A stretch of DNA of 64,000 bases from Pedobacter chitinilyticus (GCF_003313385.1 NZ_QMHN01000008.1:62001-126000), one strand, 5' to 3'. Counted from the first letter of the stretch, positions 43,826 to 52,514 are shown. The notes: generated from the letters alone by a model not told the origin. Translations and numbers: made by a program.

Positions 43826-44130
43826 AACCACCTAAGACACCTTAGAACATTTTAGTTTTAACCATTAAGGAATTAAGAGTATTAAGTTTGGATATCGTCT
43901 TAATTTTCTTAACGCTTTATTTTTTTTACCAGCACTTTATTTTCACCATCTTAGGCACCTTAGCGCATTTTAGTTTTAACCATCAAGGAATTAAGAGTAT
44001 TAAGTTTGGATATCGTCTTAATTTTCTTCATTTTCTTAATGTTTTATTTTTTTACCAGCACTTTATTGTCACCACCTTAGGCACCTTAGCGCATTTTAGA
44101 CTTAGATGTTCTAAGTTGTTTTAGGTGGTT
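43826..44130. mobile_element. MITE-like element with internal tandem repeat between trpD and trpF
   Basis: A 305-bp non-coding element bounded by 25-bp terminal inverted repeats with 23 matches (43826-43850 and the complement of 44106-44130; left end AACCACCTAAGACACC). Inside, a unit starting with ACCACC/ACCATC begins at 43827, 43945 and 44071, i.e. two full tandem units of 118 and 126 bp and a partial third; they differ by an 8-bp insertion of CATTTTCT type. It fills the whole trpD-trpF gap. No transposase is encoded, and target-site duplication is not clear. It may be a mobilised or an RNA-level repeat. Confidence 0.7.
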
Positions 44131-44133
44131 ATA

Positions 44134-45123
44134 CTATCCTGTTATCAAATTTTTAAAGCTTCCCAATGCTCTTTTGCTTAATAGGGATTCTTCTGCTTCG
44201 TAGTAGCAATCGGCGAAACTTACATTTTGCTTAATGGTTTGTATGGCTAACGCTGCATTACATAGCACCACATTCGTTTGCGCTTCCGTAGCCTCTCCAT
44301 TTAGCACTTCCGTAAATATCTTCGCCGATGATTCGATAGTATCTCCGCCTTGTATTTGCGTTTCCTGTAATTCTTCGAAACCTAAATCGGCAATTTTTGT
44401 TAAGGCTTCTCCTTTTTTGCTGAAAGTTTTAAAATCGCAGGTCAACGATACTTCATCAAAGCCATCCACAGCGTGTATAATCGTATAATTTTTATCGGTT
44501 TGTTGATACAAATAGGCATAAATACGGGCCAGTTCTAAACTAAACACCCCTACAATCTGATTTTTCGGCTTTGCTGGATTACACATTGGCCCTAGCATGT
44601 TAAAAAAGGTTTTCACACCCAATTCCCTACGGATAGGTGCTACGGTTTTCATTGCTGGATTGAACAATGGGGCATGGATAAAACAGATACCCGCCTTTTC
44701 TAAACTACGTTTTAATTCACTTTCATCGTTGGTAAAATGATAGCCTAAATACTCCATTACGTTGCTGGATCCACAGCCAGAAGAAACGCCATAGTTACCA
44801 TGCTTAGCTACTTTATGACCCGCTCCTGCTACTACAAACGACGCCAAAGTAGAAATATTGAAAGTATCCTTGCCATCGCCACCCGTACCGCAAAGGTCTA
44901 CCAGTTCAAAGTCGGAGAAATCAACTTTCAGGCACAAGTCCAACATGGCATCGCGGAAGCCTTGCAATTCTTCTACTGTAATATTACGCATACAATAGGC
45001 CGTAATAAATGCCGCAATTTGAGCATGATTAAATTCGCCCATAGCAATAGAGGTCAGTATTTTTTGAGCCTCGGCACTGCTAAAAGTCTTGTTTTCAAAA
45101 AGGTGGTTAAGTATTTTCTTCAT
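44134..45123 (-). CDS. trpD: Anthranilate phosphoribosyltransferase
   Basis: A 329-aa enzyme transferring the phosphoribosyl group of PRPP to anthranilate. The PRPP-binding glycine-rich motif is DLCGTGGDGKDTFNIS near 75-90, and KHGNYGVSSGCGSSNVMEYLG follows near 105-125; metal-binding Asp/Glu lie in HAVDGFDEVSL near 212-222. The ATG at 45123 is chosen; the in-frame start at 45135 would fall into the terminator T-run. It is the first structural gene behind the trp leader attenuator. trpE and trpG are not in the window. Confidence 0.96.
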   Translation of the reverse strand: MKKILNHLFENKTFSSAEAQKILTSIAMGEFNHAQIAAFITAYCMRNITVEELQGFRDAMLDLCLKVDFSDFELVDLCGTGGDGKDTFNISTLASFVVAGAGHKVAKHGNYGVSSGCGSSNVMEYLGYHFTNDESELKRSLEKAGICFIHAPLFNPAMKTVAPIRRELGVKTFFNMLGPMCNPAKPKNQIVGVFSLELARIYAYLYQQTDKNYTIIHAVDGFDEVSLTCDFKTFSKKGEALTKIADLGFEELQETQIQGGDTIESSAKIFTEVLNGEATEAQTNVVLCNAALAIQTIKQNVSFADCYYEAEESLLSKRALGSFKNLITG

Positions 45124-45133
45124 GGTTATCAAC

Positions 45134-45163
45134 AAAAAAAGGTTGCCTTATCAGCAACCTTCT
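45134..45163 (-). terminator. Attenuator terminator of the trp leader
   Basis: On the minus strand, AAGGTTGC-TGATAAG-GCAACCTT (8-bp perfect stem, arms at plus-strand 45154-45161 and 45139-45146) is followed directly by seven T (plus-strand A-run 45134-45140). It ends only 10 nt before the trpD start, so it must be conditionally bypassed for trpD to be expressed. Confidence 0.85.
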
Positions 45164-45192
45164 AAAATATTCTTATTAAAAAAATAAACGTA

Positions 45193-45227
45193 CAAAAGGT
45201 CACATCACGCTATTGCGTTATGCCACC
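45193..45227 (-). promoter_or_regulatory. Competing leader hairpins (1:2 and antiterminator)
   Basis: On the minus strand, GGTGGCAT (complement of 45220-45227, within the Trp codons) can pair with ATGTGACC (complement of 45198-45205) with one mismatch. The segment GACCTTTT (complement of 45194-45201), freed when the first pairing is prevented, can pair with AGAAGGTT, the left arm of the terminator, with two G-U pairs. These are the two mutually exclusive states of a classical attenuator. Pairings are by inspection, not by folding energy. Confidence 0.65.
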
Positions 45228-45258
45228 ACCAAATTGTATTTACGTTTACTTGTCTCAT
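45205..45258 (-). CDS. trpL: trp leader peptide with three consecutive Trp codons
   Basis: A 17-residue open frame, MRQVNVNTIWWWHNAIA, read from the ATG at 45258 to the TGA at 45205. The three Trp codons are the complement of 45223-45231. Tryptophan is the rarest residue, so three in a row in front of a trp gene is strong evidence of a leader peptide: ribosomes stalling there for lack of charged tRNA-Trp would release the antiterminator. The transcript predicted from the promoter would have almost no 5' leader before this ATG. Confidence 0.85.
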   Translation of the reverse strand: MRQVNVNTIWWWHNAIA

Positions 45259-45266
45259 TCTGTAGG

Positions 45267-45298
45267 CAAATATGTAATTGTTTTTCTTTAAATGCAAA
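45267..45298 (-). promoter_or_regulatory. Predicted trp promoter
   Basis: On the minus strand, TTTG (complement of 45295-45298), 20 nt, CATATTTG (complement of 45267-45274): one mismatch to TTTG-N19-21-TAnnTTTG. It sits just upstream of the leader peptide start. Confidence 0.6.
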
Positions 45299-45312
45299 AA
45301 CGATTTCACTTT

Positions 45313-47292
45313 TTATGTAATATTTTTAAAAAAACCCTTCATGGTGAAAGAAAAAGTAGTGCCTTTTCCTATCTGGCTTTGTACTTCGAGCTTACCAGCG
45401 TTAGCCAATACAAATTCTCGACAAATGATGAGTCCTAAACTGGTTCCTTCTTCTGCCGATGTGCCTTTGGTTCCTGTTGCAGAGAGTTCAAAAAGCTTCT
45501 CAATTCTGGATTGACTAATGCCTACCCCATTGTCCATCACCTCGAACTTAATGGTATGCTTGTCTATGGCTTTCGCTTTTAAAGCAACCTGCCCACCTCT
45601 TTCGGTGAATTTAATGGCATTGGCCAATAGGTTTCTGACCACAAAATCAAAATGGTCGGCATCTGCTTTAAGCACTACCCCTTCTTGTATATCAACATCC
45701 AAGGTAATCCCTTTTTCTGCTGCCGACTCTTGTAATAAGCCCAAGTTACGATAGACATTAACCACAGGATTAAATTCAGAAATGTTCAATCGAACACCCT
45801 TAATTTGCATTTGCCCCCATTTAAGCAACTTATCCAATATCTCTAAACTGCTGTCGCAATGGGCTACTAGCTTCCCTACCATCTTTTCCTGCATATCTTG
45901 GTCCAATTCCTTATCGGAAATTAGTTTAAGAATGCTAATGGTAGATACCAATGGCGAACGAATATCATGGGCTATAATGGAGAAAAACTTATCCTTGATC
46001 TCATTACTTTCTTCCAGCTCTTTATTGGCTTTGGTCAGTAATTTATTCAAATGTCTAGAACGAAAATAGTTGCCTAAGGTAACAATGAGTACTAAAAATA
46101 TGGCAATGGCTACATAAAGATAGATGTTTTTAATCATCTTCTGCTCCTTGGTTTGCGCTGTGAGCTCGCTGAGCTGAGCTTTGGATTTCTCCAACTCATA
46201 AGCATTCTCTAAGCTCGAAACCTGTTTCATCATATCAGTATAAAATACCTGCTCGGCCAAACTGTTCCGCTGCTCGCGATAATAAAGTGCCTTGGCTAAA
46301 TTCCCTTTTGCTTTATATAAATCGCCAATATTATCCAATGCCGCAATTTGCTGTCGGTACATTTTATGTTTTTCAGCAATTTTTAAAGCCTGAGAAAGAT
46401 AAAAGAGTGCACTATCTGGTTGATTTTTAACATACACTTGAGAAAGTTCAATCAAGGTTGACTGCTCCCTAAGCACATTTTTAATTTCCCTAGTAAAGGC
46501 CAGTGCTTCTTTATAGATGCTGATGGCCTGATTACGCTTGCCACTTTTGTAATAAGCCGTACCCAACTGCACCAATAAACTAATCCTTAAACCATTAAAA
46601 TCTGGTCGATTGCTTTTAGAAAGGCCTTTATTTAAATAGGCAATCGCCTTGTCGTACTCTCCTATTTTGGTGTACACATTGCCATAGTTAATGTACATGT
46701 TTAGCGAGAGGTTAGATAACGGAATTTGACGATCAATTTCTTCGGCCATGCGTAAATTACTCAAGGCATTTTCATACTCTCCTAAGGCATAATAAGCCTC
46801 TGCAAATACGACCCTTCCTTCCAGCATTCCTAACTTATGACCGTTTTTTTCGCTGATATTAAGAGCATCCATAAAATAGGCCAAGGCTTTATCGTAGTTC
46901 CCTTTACGCTTTTCGACCACACCCAACCTCACTAAAGTAGCGGCCAAGCCAATATCATCACCCGCATCCCTATAAATGGTTTCGGCTTCCAAATATTTTT
47001 CCCGAGAATCCTTATACCTCGTGGCATTGTCGTCAATCATGCCGTATTGGTTAAGCAAGGCTGCTTTGCCCAACAGGTCGCCCTGTGCTTCAGCCACTTT
47101 AAGGCCTTGTTTTACAAAATAAAGTGCCGAATCTGGGTTAAGGTATCTGTAATATTTAACGATTTGGATGTAATCCTTGCTATTATTTAGGGCGTGAGAA
47201 GGCCGCTGGGCAAAAGCTCCCGAGATGAAGAGGTGATTTAACAAAAATCCTAACAAGACAAAAATGAGCGTTTTTTGCTTGTGACGCGTCAT
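45313..47292 (-). CDS. TPR-domain sensor histidine kinase
   Basis: A 659-aa membrane kinase. A signal or first membrane segment lies at 8-28 (TLIFVLLGFLLNHLFISGAFAQ), then about seven tetratricopeptide repeats at 60-340 that are probably periplasmic, a coiled coil, a membrane helix near 392-410 (IYLYVAIAIFLVLIVTLGNYF), the H-box IIAHDIRSPLVSTISIL, N-box RNLLANAIKFTERGG, G1 EVMDNGVGIS and G2 GTSLGLIICREF. This TPR-kinase layout is common in Bacteroidota. The ATG overlaps the SDR stop by one base (TAATG). Its partner response regulator is not nearby. Confidence 0.9.
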   Translation of the reverse strand: MTRHKQKTLIFVLLGFLLNHLFISGAFAQRPSHALNNSKDYIQIVKYYRYLNPDSALYFVKQGLKVAEAQGDLLGKAALLNQYGMIDDNATRYKDSREKYLEAETIYRDAGDDIGLAATLVRLGVVEKRKGNYDKALAYFMDALNISEKNGHKLGMLEGRVVFAEAYYALGEYENALSNLRMAEEIDRQIPLSNLSLNMYINYGNVYTKIGEYDKAIAYLNKGLSKSNRPDFNGLRISLLVQLGTAYYKSGKRNQAISIYKEALAFTREIKNVLREQSTLIELSQVYVKNQPDSALFYLSQALKIAEKHKMYRQQIAALDNIGDLYKAKGNLAKALYYREQRNSLAEQVFYTDMMKQVSSLENAYELEKSKAQLSELTAQTKEQKMIKNIYLYVAIAIFLVLIVTLGNYFRSRHLNKLLTKANKELEESNEIKDKFFSIIAHDIRSPLVSTISILKLISDKELDQDMQEKMVGKLVAHCDSSLEILDKLLKWGQMQIKGVRLNISEFNPVVNVYRNLGLLQESAAEKGITLDVDIQEGVVLKADADHFDFVVRNLLANAIKFTERGGQVALKAKAIDKHTIKFEVMDNGVGISQSRIEKLFELSATGTKGTSAEEGTSLGLIICREFVLANAGKLEVQSQIGKGTTFSFTMKGFFKNIT

Positions 47293-48107
47293 TATTTAAT
47301 CAGGGGATTTTTTTCTTTAGTGAAAAGTTCAAATACTTTTTTATCGGCAAATGCCGGAAACAACTTATTGACCCAAACGGCAAGTTTACCTTGTCTTGTC
47401 ATGATCAAGGTACGTTTCTTTTGTTCAATACCATCGCAAATGCGCTGTGCCACTTCTTCGGCAGTCATCATTTTTCCTTCTTCCATACTGGTTTCCCCAT
47501 GGGCAGTTCCGTCTTGCGATAAAGCAGCCACACGGATATTGGAAGTGGTAAATCCTGGACAAGCCACCATTACATGTACGCCCGTTTTCAGTAACTCGGT
47601 ACGTAATGATTCCATAAAACCGTTCATGGCAAATTTAGAAGACGAATACCCAGTACGTCCAGGTAAACCTCTATAACCCGCAATAGAAGATACGGCTACG
47701 ATACTTCCAGTGGTTTTTAAAATCTCTGGCAAGGCATATTTAGTGCAATAAACGGTGCCCCAAAAGTTCACATCCATCAAATTTTTAAGTACCGAAAGGT
47801 CTAAATCTTTAAATAAAGCTCGCATGGATAAACCTGCATTGTTAATGAGCACATCCAGCTTGCCAAATGTGAGGATGGTTTGTTTAACCAATGCTTCGCA
47901 ATCTCCTTCCTTGCTCACATCGGCCTGTACAGCCAAAGCTTTAACGCCGTATGCTTTCTCCAGCTCTGCGGTAATTTCGCAAAGGGTTACATATTGGCGT
48001 GCGGCAAGTACAATATTAGCACCCCGCTTTGCCATTTCCTGTGCCAGTGCTTTTCCAATACCAGAAGATGCGCCAGTGATGACTACCGTTTTATCTTTTA
48101 AACTCAT
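47292..48107 (-). CDS. Short-chain dehydrogenase/reductase
   Basis: A 271-aa NAD(P)-dependent oxidoreductase. The cofactor-binding TGASSGIGKALAQ is near 11-23, NNAGLSM near 90-96, the catalytic Ser in VSSIAGYRG and the catalytic YSSSK near 155-159. The C-terminal extension (QRICDGIEQKKRTLIMTRQGK) resembles DltE/YqjQ-type SDRs that act on lipid or sugar substrates, but this is not certain. It lies 3 nt after recR and overlaps the kinase start by one base, so the three genes form one operon. Confidence 0.9.
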   Translation of the reverse strand: MSLKDKTVVITGASSGIGKALAQEMAKRGANIVLAARQYVTLCEITAELEKAYGVKALAVQADVSKEGDCEALVKQTILTFGKLDVLINNAGLSMRALFKDLDLSVLKNLMDVNFWGTVYCTKYALPEILKTTGSIVAVSSIAGYRGLPGRTGYSSSKFAMNGFMESLRTELLKTGVHVMVACPGFTTSNIRVAALSQDGTAHGETSMEEGKMMTAEEVAQRICDGIEQKKRTLIMTRQGKLAVWVNKLFPAFADKKVFELFTKEKNPLIK

Positions 48108-48110
48108 AAA

Positions 48111-48728
48111 TTACTTGATTAGGGTGTTTTCATAAGGTACACGAGTAGCAATAGAGCGACCAAGTGTCACCTCGTCTGCATATTCAAGCTCGCCACCGAA
48201 GGCTATTCCTCTAGCAATAGTAGTAATGGGGATATTAAAATCTTTCAATTTTTTATGTAGATAGAACAATGTGGTATCCCCTTCCATATTAGCGCTTAAA
48301 GCTAAGATAATTTCTTTTACCTCGGAGGTTTTTACCCGTTCTACTAAATCTTCAATGGTTAAATCCGAAGGGCCAATACCATCCATGGGCGAAATCAATC
48401 CTCCTAAAACGTGATATACGCCAAAATATTGATTGGTATTTTCAATGGCCATCACGTCTCTAGCATCCTCAACCACACAAATCACTTCTTTTTCTCTTTT
48501 TGGTGCCGAACAGATATTACAAATGTCGTAATCAGAAATGTTATGACAAACCCTGCAATTTTTGATTTCGTTCTTGAGTTTGATCAAGGTGTTTCCAAAT
48601 TGGGCTACTTCAGCCTGTTCTTTTCCTAAAAGATGCAAAACCAAGCGTAATGCCGTTTTTTGGCCAATACCTGGTAACTTACCAAACTCATTCACTGCAT
48701 CTTCGAGTAACTTGGAAGAAAAATTCAT
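48111..48728 (-). CDS. recR: Recombination protein RecR
   Basis: A 205-aa protein of RecFOR-dependent daughter-strand gap repair. The N-terminal helix-hairpin-helix (LPGIGQKTALRLVLHLL) is at 18-34, the four-cysteine zinc finger is CRVCHNISDYDICNIC near 57-72, and the Toprim domain is near 80-175 (VICVVEDARDVMAIE). The C-terminal GGELEYADEVTLGRSI is the Walker-B-like region conserved in RecR. It is the first gene of the recR-SDR-kinase operon. Confidence 0.96.
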   Translation of the reverse strand: MNFSSKLLEDAVNEFGKLPGIGQKTALRLVLHLLGKEQAEVAQFGNTLIKLKNEIKNCRVCHNISDYDICNICSAPKREKEVICVVEDARDVMAIENTNQYFGVYHVLGGLISPMDGIGPSDLTIEDLVERVKTSEVKEIILALSANMEGDTTLFYLHKKLKDFNIPITTIARGIAFGGELEYADEVTLGRSIATRVPYENTLIK

Positions 48729-48914
48729 ACTGCAAATTTATTAGTTATTTACCACAGATGCACAGATTATTTGATCTCTTATGAGATTTAATCATCTACT
48801 TTAATGAGATAAACTTCAACTCCATTTTATTTTTACTAACTTTTGCTGTTTTTAAAAACCATGTTGCAAGTTTTAGCAAGTTTTTGCTACTTTTAGCAAC
48901 AAATCAGATTATAT

Positions 48915-50423
48915 ATGAGTCCAACATTACTACTGTGCTTCTTAGTAGGCTACTTTGGCGTCTTAATCGCAATTGCATTTGCGACGTCGAAAAATTCATC
49001 CGACAACTCGACCTTCTTTTTGGCAAACAAAAACTCTAAATGGTATTTGGTTGCGTTTGGGATGATTGGAACGGCATTATCGGGGGTGACTTTTATTTCG
49101 GTACCAGGTGAAGTTGGTGCTCCAGCAGGTAATCAATTCCAATATTTCCAGTTTGTTCTAGGAAATGCGGTCGGGTTTATCATTATTGCAACGGTATTAT
49201 TGCCCTTGTACTACAGGATGAATTTAACATCCATTTATAGTTATATAGAACAACGATTAGGTTATTATAGCTACAAAACAGCCGCTTTTATTTTCTTGGT
49301 GAGCAGAACCCTTGGCTCGGCCACAAGATTGTACTTGGTAGTGATTGTATTGCAACGTTTCATATTCGACACTTACGGCGTTCCTTTTTGGGTAACGGTA
49401 CTGATTTCATTAGGTTTAATTTGGTCGTACACCTTTAAAGGCGGTTTAAAGACCATCATTATTACGGATACCTTGCAAACGTTTTTCTTGGTATTATCTG
49501 TTTTCCTTACCATTTATTTTATCTGCGATAGCTTAAGTCTAAGCATCCCACAAGCCTTTGAAACCATCAAAAGCAGCAGTTACTCTAAAATCTTTTTCTT
49601 TGAAGATTTCTTAACCAGCAAGTTTTATTTCAGCAAACAGTTTATTGGTGGCGTTTTTGTAACCATTGCCATGACGGGTCTTGATCAAGATTTGATGCAG
49701 AAAAACCTGAGCATGAAAACCATTGGGGAGGCACAAAAAAACATGTTTACCTTCACTGGTATCTTTGTGGTACTGAACATTTTCTTTTTAAGTGTTGGTG
49801 CTTTGCTTTATATTTTCGCTACTAAAAATGGTATTGAAATTCCTTTGGATCATATCACTGGCAAACCAAGAACGGATCTTTTGTTTCCTGAAATTGCATT
49901 GAACCATTTAACCACTATTCCTGCTATTGTGTTTATGCTGGGTTTAACAGCAGCTACTTTTGCCACTACCGATAGTGCTTTAACTGCTTTAACGACCTCT
50001 TTCTGTGTAGACTTTTTGGGCATGAACAAAAAAGAAAATGCAGAAAAGAAAGATGCGGTGAAGAAAAGACACATTGTACACGTTGTTTTTTCGCTATTGA
50101 TGTTTTTCGTGATCATCATCATCAATTCCCTAAATAGTTCATCGGTAGTGAGCTTAATTTTCTTGATTGCTTCGTACACTTATGGACCGTTATTAGGTTT
50201 ATATTCCTTTGGACTATTTGTAAAGTCACGTGGTTTGCACGACAAATTAGTTCCTTTGGTGTGTATCGTCTCTCCTATCCTTTGCTATTTATTGGCTACT
50301 AATACAGAGAAACTATTGGACGGCTATGTTTTTAGCGTAGAACTTATTTTAATCAATGGATTTATTACTTTTATGGGACTATTGCTGATCAGCAAAAAAA
50401 CAGATCAGCAAACTAGATTTTAA
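48915..50423 (+). CDS. Sodium:solute symporter family protein
   Basis: A 502-aa integral membrane transporter of the SSS family with about 13 membrane segments. The second segment region SGVTFISVPGEVGAPAGNQF is typical of Bacteroidota SSS members, and helices with YFVFVLSVFLTIYF-like pattern and TGLDQDLMQKNLSMK follow. It probably couples sodium entry to solute uptake; the solute is not evident. The LOG gene starts 16 nt after its stop. Confidence 0.88.
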   Translation: MSPTLLLCFLVGYFGVLIAIAFATSKNSSDNSTFFLANKNSKWYLVAFGMIGTALSGVTFISVPGEVGAPAGNQFQYFQFVLGNAVGFIIIATVLLPLYYRMNLTSIYSYIEQRLGYYSYKTAAFIFLVSRTLGSATRLYLVVIVLQRFIFDTYGVPFWVTVLISLGLIWSYTFKGGLKTIIITDTLQTFFLVLSVFLTIYFICDSLSLSIPQAFETIKSSSYSKIFFFEDFLTSKFYFSKQFIGGVFVTIAMTGLDQDLMQKNLSMKTIGEAQKNMFTFTGIFVVLNIFFLSVGALLYIFATKNGIEIPLDHITGKPRTDLLFPEIALNHLTTIPAIVFMLGLTAATFATTDSALTALTTSFCVDFLGMNKKENAEKKDAVKKRHIVHVVFSLLMFFVIIIINSLNSSSVVSLIFLIASYTYGPLLGLYSFGLFVKSRGLHDKLVPLVCIVSPILCYLLATNTEKLLDGYVFSVELILINGFITFMGLLLISKKTDQQTRF

Positions 50424-50439
50424 AACCCAAGTAAAAAGT

Positions 50440-51147
50440 ATGAATAGTGAAGAGAAGATAAGAAGTGCATTTGCCAACAAAGACTGGCAAGAAATTAAAG
50501 TAACTGATAGCTGGCAGATTTTTAAAATCATGGCCGAATTTGTAGATGGTTTTGAGAAGTTATCGAAGATTGGGCCATGTGTAAGTATTTTCGGTTCGGC
50601 TAGAACTGCAGAAACCAATCCCTATTACCAAATAGCCGTTGAATGTGGCCGTTTGCTTACCGAACGTGGCTACGGCGTAATTACTGGCGGTGGACCAGGT
50701 ATTATGGAAGCTGGAAATAAAGGCGCCCATATGAATGGTGGTAAATCTGTAGGTTTAAATATTGATTTACCTTTTGAGCAGTTCCACAATAAATATATTG
50801 AGCCTAGCCGTTTGCTAGAATTTGATTACTTTTTTATCAGAAAGGTAATGTTCATGAAATACTCGCAAGGCTTTATTGTATTGCCTGGCGGTATGGGAAC
50901 CATGGATGAACTTTTTGAAGCCTTAACCTTAATCCAAACAGGTAAAATTGCTCGTTTCCCTATTGTATTGGTAGGCTCTGCTTACTGGGGCGGATTGGTT
51001 GATTGGCTAAAAAACACCATGTTGGAGAAAGAACATAACATTCATGCAGAGGATTTGAACTTATTCAGATTGGTGGATACGGCCGAAGAAGCTGCTGAAC
51101 ATATCTTTAGGTTCTACGACAAATATGTATTGAAACCAAACTTCTAG
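50440..51147 (+). CDS. LOG family (TIGR00730-type) protein
   Basis: A 235-aa Rossmann-fold protein. The LOG signatures GGGPGIMEAGNKGA (about 76-89) and PGGMGTMDEL (about 148-157) are intact, with the conserved Arg/Lys in EFDYFFIRKVMFMKYS before the second. Members of the family are cytokinin-riboside 5'-monophosphate phosphoribohydrolases or generic nucleotide phosphoribohydrolases. It is probably cotranscribed with the symporter; a terminator follows. Confidence 0.92.
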   Translation: MNSEEKIRSAFANKDWQEIKVTDSWQIFKIMAEFVDGFEKLSKIGPCVSIFGSARTAETNPYYQIAVECGRLLTERGYGVITGGGPGIMEAGNKGAHMNGGKSVGLNIDLPFEQFHNKYIEPSRLLEFDYFFIRKVMFMKYSQGFIVLPGGMGTMDELFEALTLIQTGKIARFPIVLVGSAYWGGLVDWLKNTMLEKEHNIHAEDLNLFRLVDTAEEAAEHIFRFYDKYVLKPNF

Positions 51148-51168
51148 GTGATCAAAAACCTGAAATTG

Positions 51169-51207
51169 AAAAGCCTTATAGAACGACAAATTCTATAAGG
51201 CTTTTTT
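51169..51207 (+). terminator. Terminator after the LOG gene
   Basis: A 15-bp stem (AAAAGCCTTATAGAA at 51169-51183 with its complement at 51191-51205) and T6. It ends the symporter-LOG unit. Confidence 0.88.
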
Positions 51208-51348
51208 ATGTGGTCAGGATTCTCTAAAAATTGTTACAATCCAAACAAGTAATCGCTTCGTATGTTGTGTAAATTTGTTTTTTGGCCTTCAATTGCAGGT
51301 ATTTTGTAACGCAAGGTTGGATAAACCATCTAAGATGAAAAAGCTATC

Positions 51349-51843
51349 ATGGAAAAAACAGTAACATGGACAAAGGGCGTATTTGATAGTTCTTATCAAA
51401 TCTTCTGCAACGGACAAATTTGCGGCAATCTCATTTTTAACACCTGGAACAACCATGCGGTAGGCATTATGTCGCAAACCAACTATCAATTTAAATGTAA
51501 AGGTTTTACAGACACTACGGTAACCATATATGGCGATAACCATGTGGAGCTGGGCAACATTAAAATGAATGTATGGCAAATGCGTGCCATCATTAACTTA
51601 CCTGGGCAAATTCCCTTATCATGGAATTACAGTAATGGTTGGTTGAGCCAATGGACCATTAGTAATCATCAAGAAACACAAATCCACTATAAAGCATCTT
51701 CGGGTTCGGGCATGGTAGCAGGACAAAACCTAGACGATGAACTGGCCTTACTTGTTGGGCTTTACATCCGCGAATTCTTTTCTCGTTTGCTAGTGGCTTT
51801 TATTTCTTTGGTTGCTATCCTGGTGATCCTTAGGGATATTTAA
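51349..51843 (+). CDS. Hypothetical protein with C-terminal membrane anchor
   Basis: A 164-aa protein of unknown function. The first 130 residues are polar and beta-rich with many aromatic residues (VTWTKGVFDSSYQIFCNGQIC, SWNYSNGWLSQWTISNH) and look like a small antiparallel domain similar to DUF-type tubby/YxxC folds. The last 30 residues form a membrane helix (RLLVAFISLVAILVIL). It is a tail-anchored layout. Its stop overlaps the convergent DUF502 stop by four bases. Confidence 0.62.
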   Translation: MEKTVTWTKGVFDSSYQIFCNGQICGNLIFNTWNNHAVGIMSQTNYQFKCKGFTDTTVTIYGDNHVELGNIKMNVWQMRAIINLPGQIPLSWNYSNGWLSQWTISNHQETQIHYKASSGSGMVAGQNLDDELALLVGLYIREFFSRLLVAFISLVAILVILRDI

Positions 51844-52430
51844 AGGTGGGTAACTCCGCCACTTACCACCAGTTTCATGGCATCGGCCGCACTCATGTTT
51901 AAAGGTTTTATTTTTTCCTTTTTAACGATGTAGATCTGCCCTGCAAAAGAATATGAAAATGGAAAGTAAACAATGGCCTCATCAAGCATATCTAGTTTAC
52001 TCAAATCGTTTTGCGTAAGGAAACCAATACGTTTCATATCTCCTTCGGTTTCTACCAATACGGGATGATTGAACTTTTTCTCATCTCCCACAAAAGCTTC
52101 TGTTAAATCCTTAATGGAGGTATAGATGAAGTTGAATAGTGGCAATTTGTTTAGCCAGCGCTGAAACCAATTGTACATGGGTTCGGTCACGAAATAGGTC
52201 ACGAAAATACCTGCACCGAGAATAATCAAGATGACCAGCGCCAAACCCAGCCCAGGAATATTCCTACTCTCCCCAGTGGTTGGGTTAACCCCAAAAATAC
52301 TGTTGATATTCACCCAACTGTCTACCGTGGTTACCGCCCATACTACAATAAAAATGCTTAGGGCAATGGGCACCACAATTAACAATCCTCTAATCAGGTA
52401 GTTCAATAAGGCTTTTCCAATTCTATTCAT
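51840..52430 (-). CDS. DUF502 family membrane protein
   Basis: A 196-aa protein with two membrane helices: LIRGLLIVVPIALSIFIVVWAV at about 11-32 and GLALVILIILGAGIFVTYFV near 57-77, followed by the conserved YNWFQRWLNKLPLFNFIYTSIKD and the soluble region KRIGFLTQNDL. This layout is characteristic of DUF502, a widespread family of uncertain role. It is transcribed away from the hypothetical gene and follows murF-alr on the same strand. Confidence 0.88.
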   Translation of the reverse strand: MNRIGKALLNYLIRGLLIVVPIALSIFIVVWAVTTVDSWVNINSIFGVNPTTGESRNIPGLGLALVILIILGAGIFVTYFVTEPMYNWFQRWLNKLPLFNFIYTSIKDLTEAFVGDEKKFNHPVLVETEGDMKRIGFLTQNDLSKLDMLDEAIVYFPFSYSFAGQIYIVKKEKIKPLNMSAADAMKLVVSGGVTHL

Positions 52431-52514
52431 AGCGCAAAACTAGGCAATTTTGAACAGTTTTCAGTTGGCAATTCTCAGTTAACCCGTTAAACGATTAAGC
52501 GGTTAAACCGCCTT

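Noticed and set aside
43888..44124. 78-codon open frame on the plus strand
   Set aside because: It is produced by the two tandem repeat units of the MITE-like element (the same peptide twice) and has no promoter.
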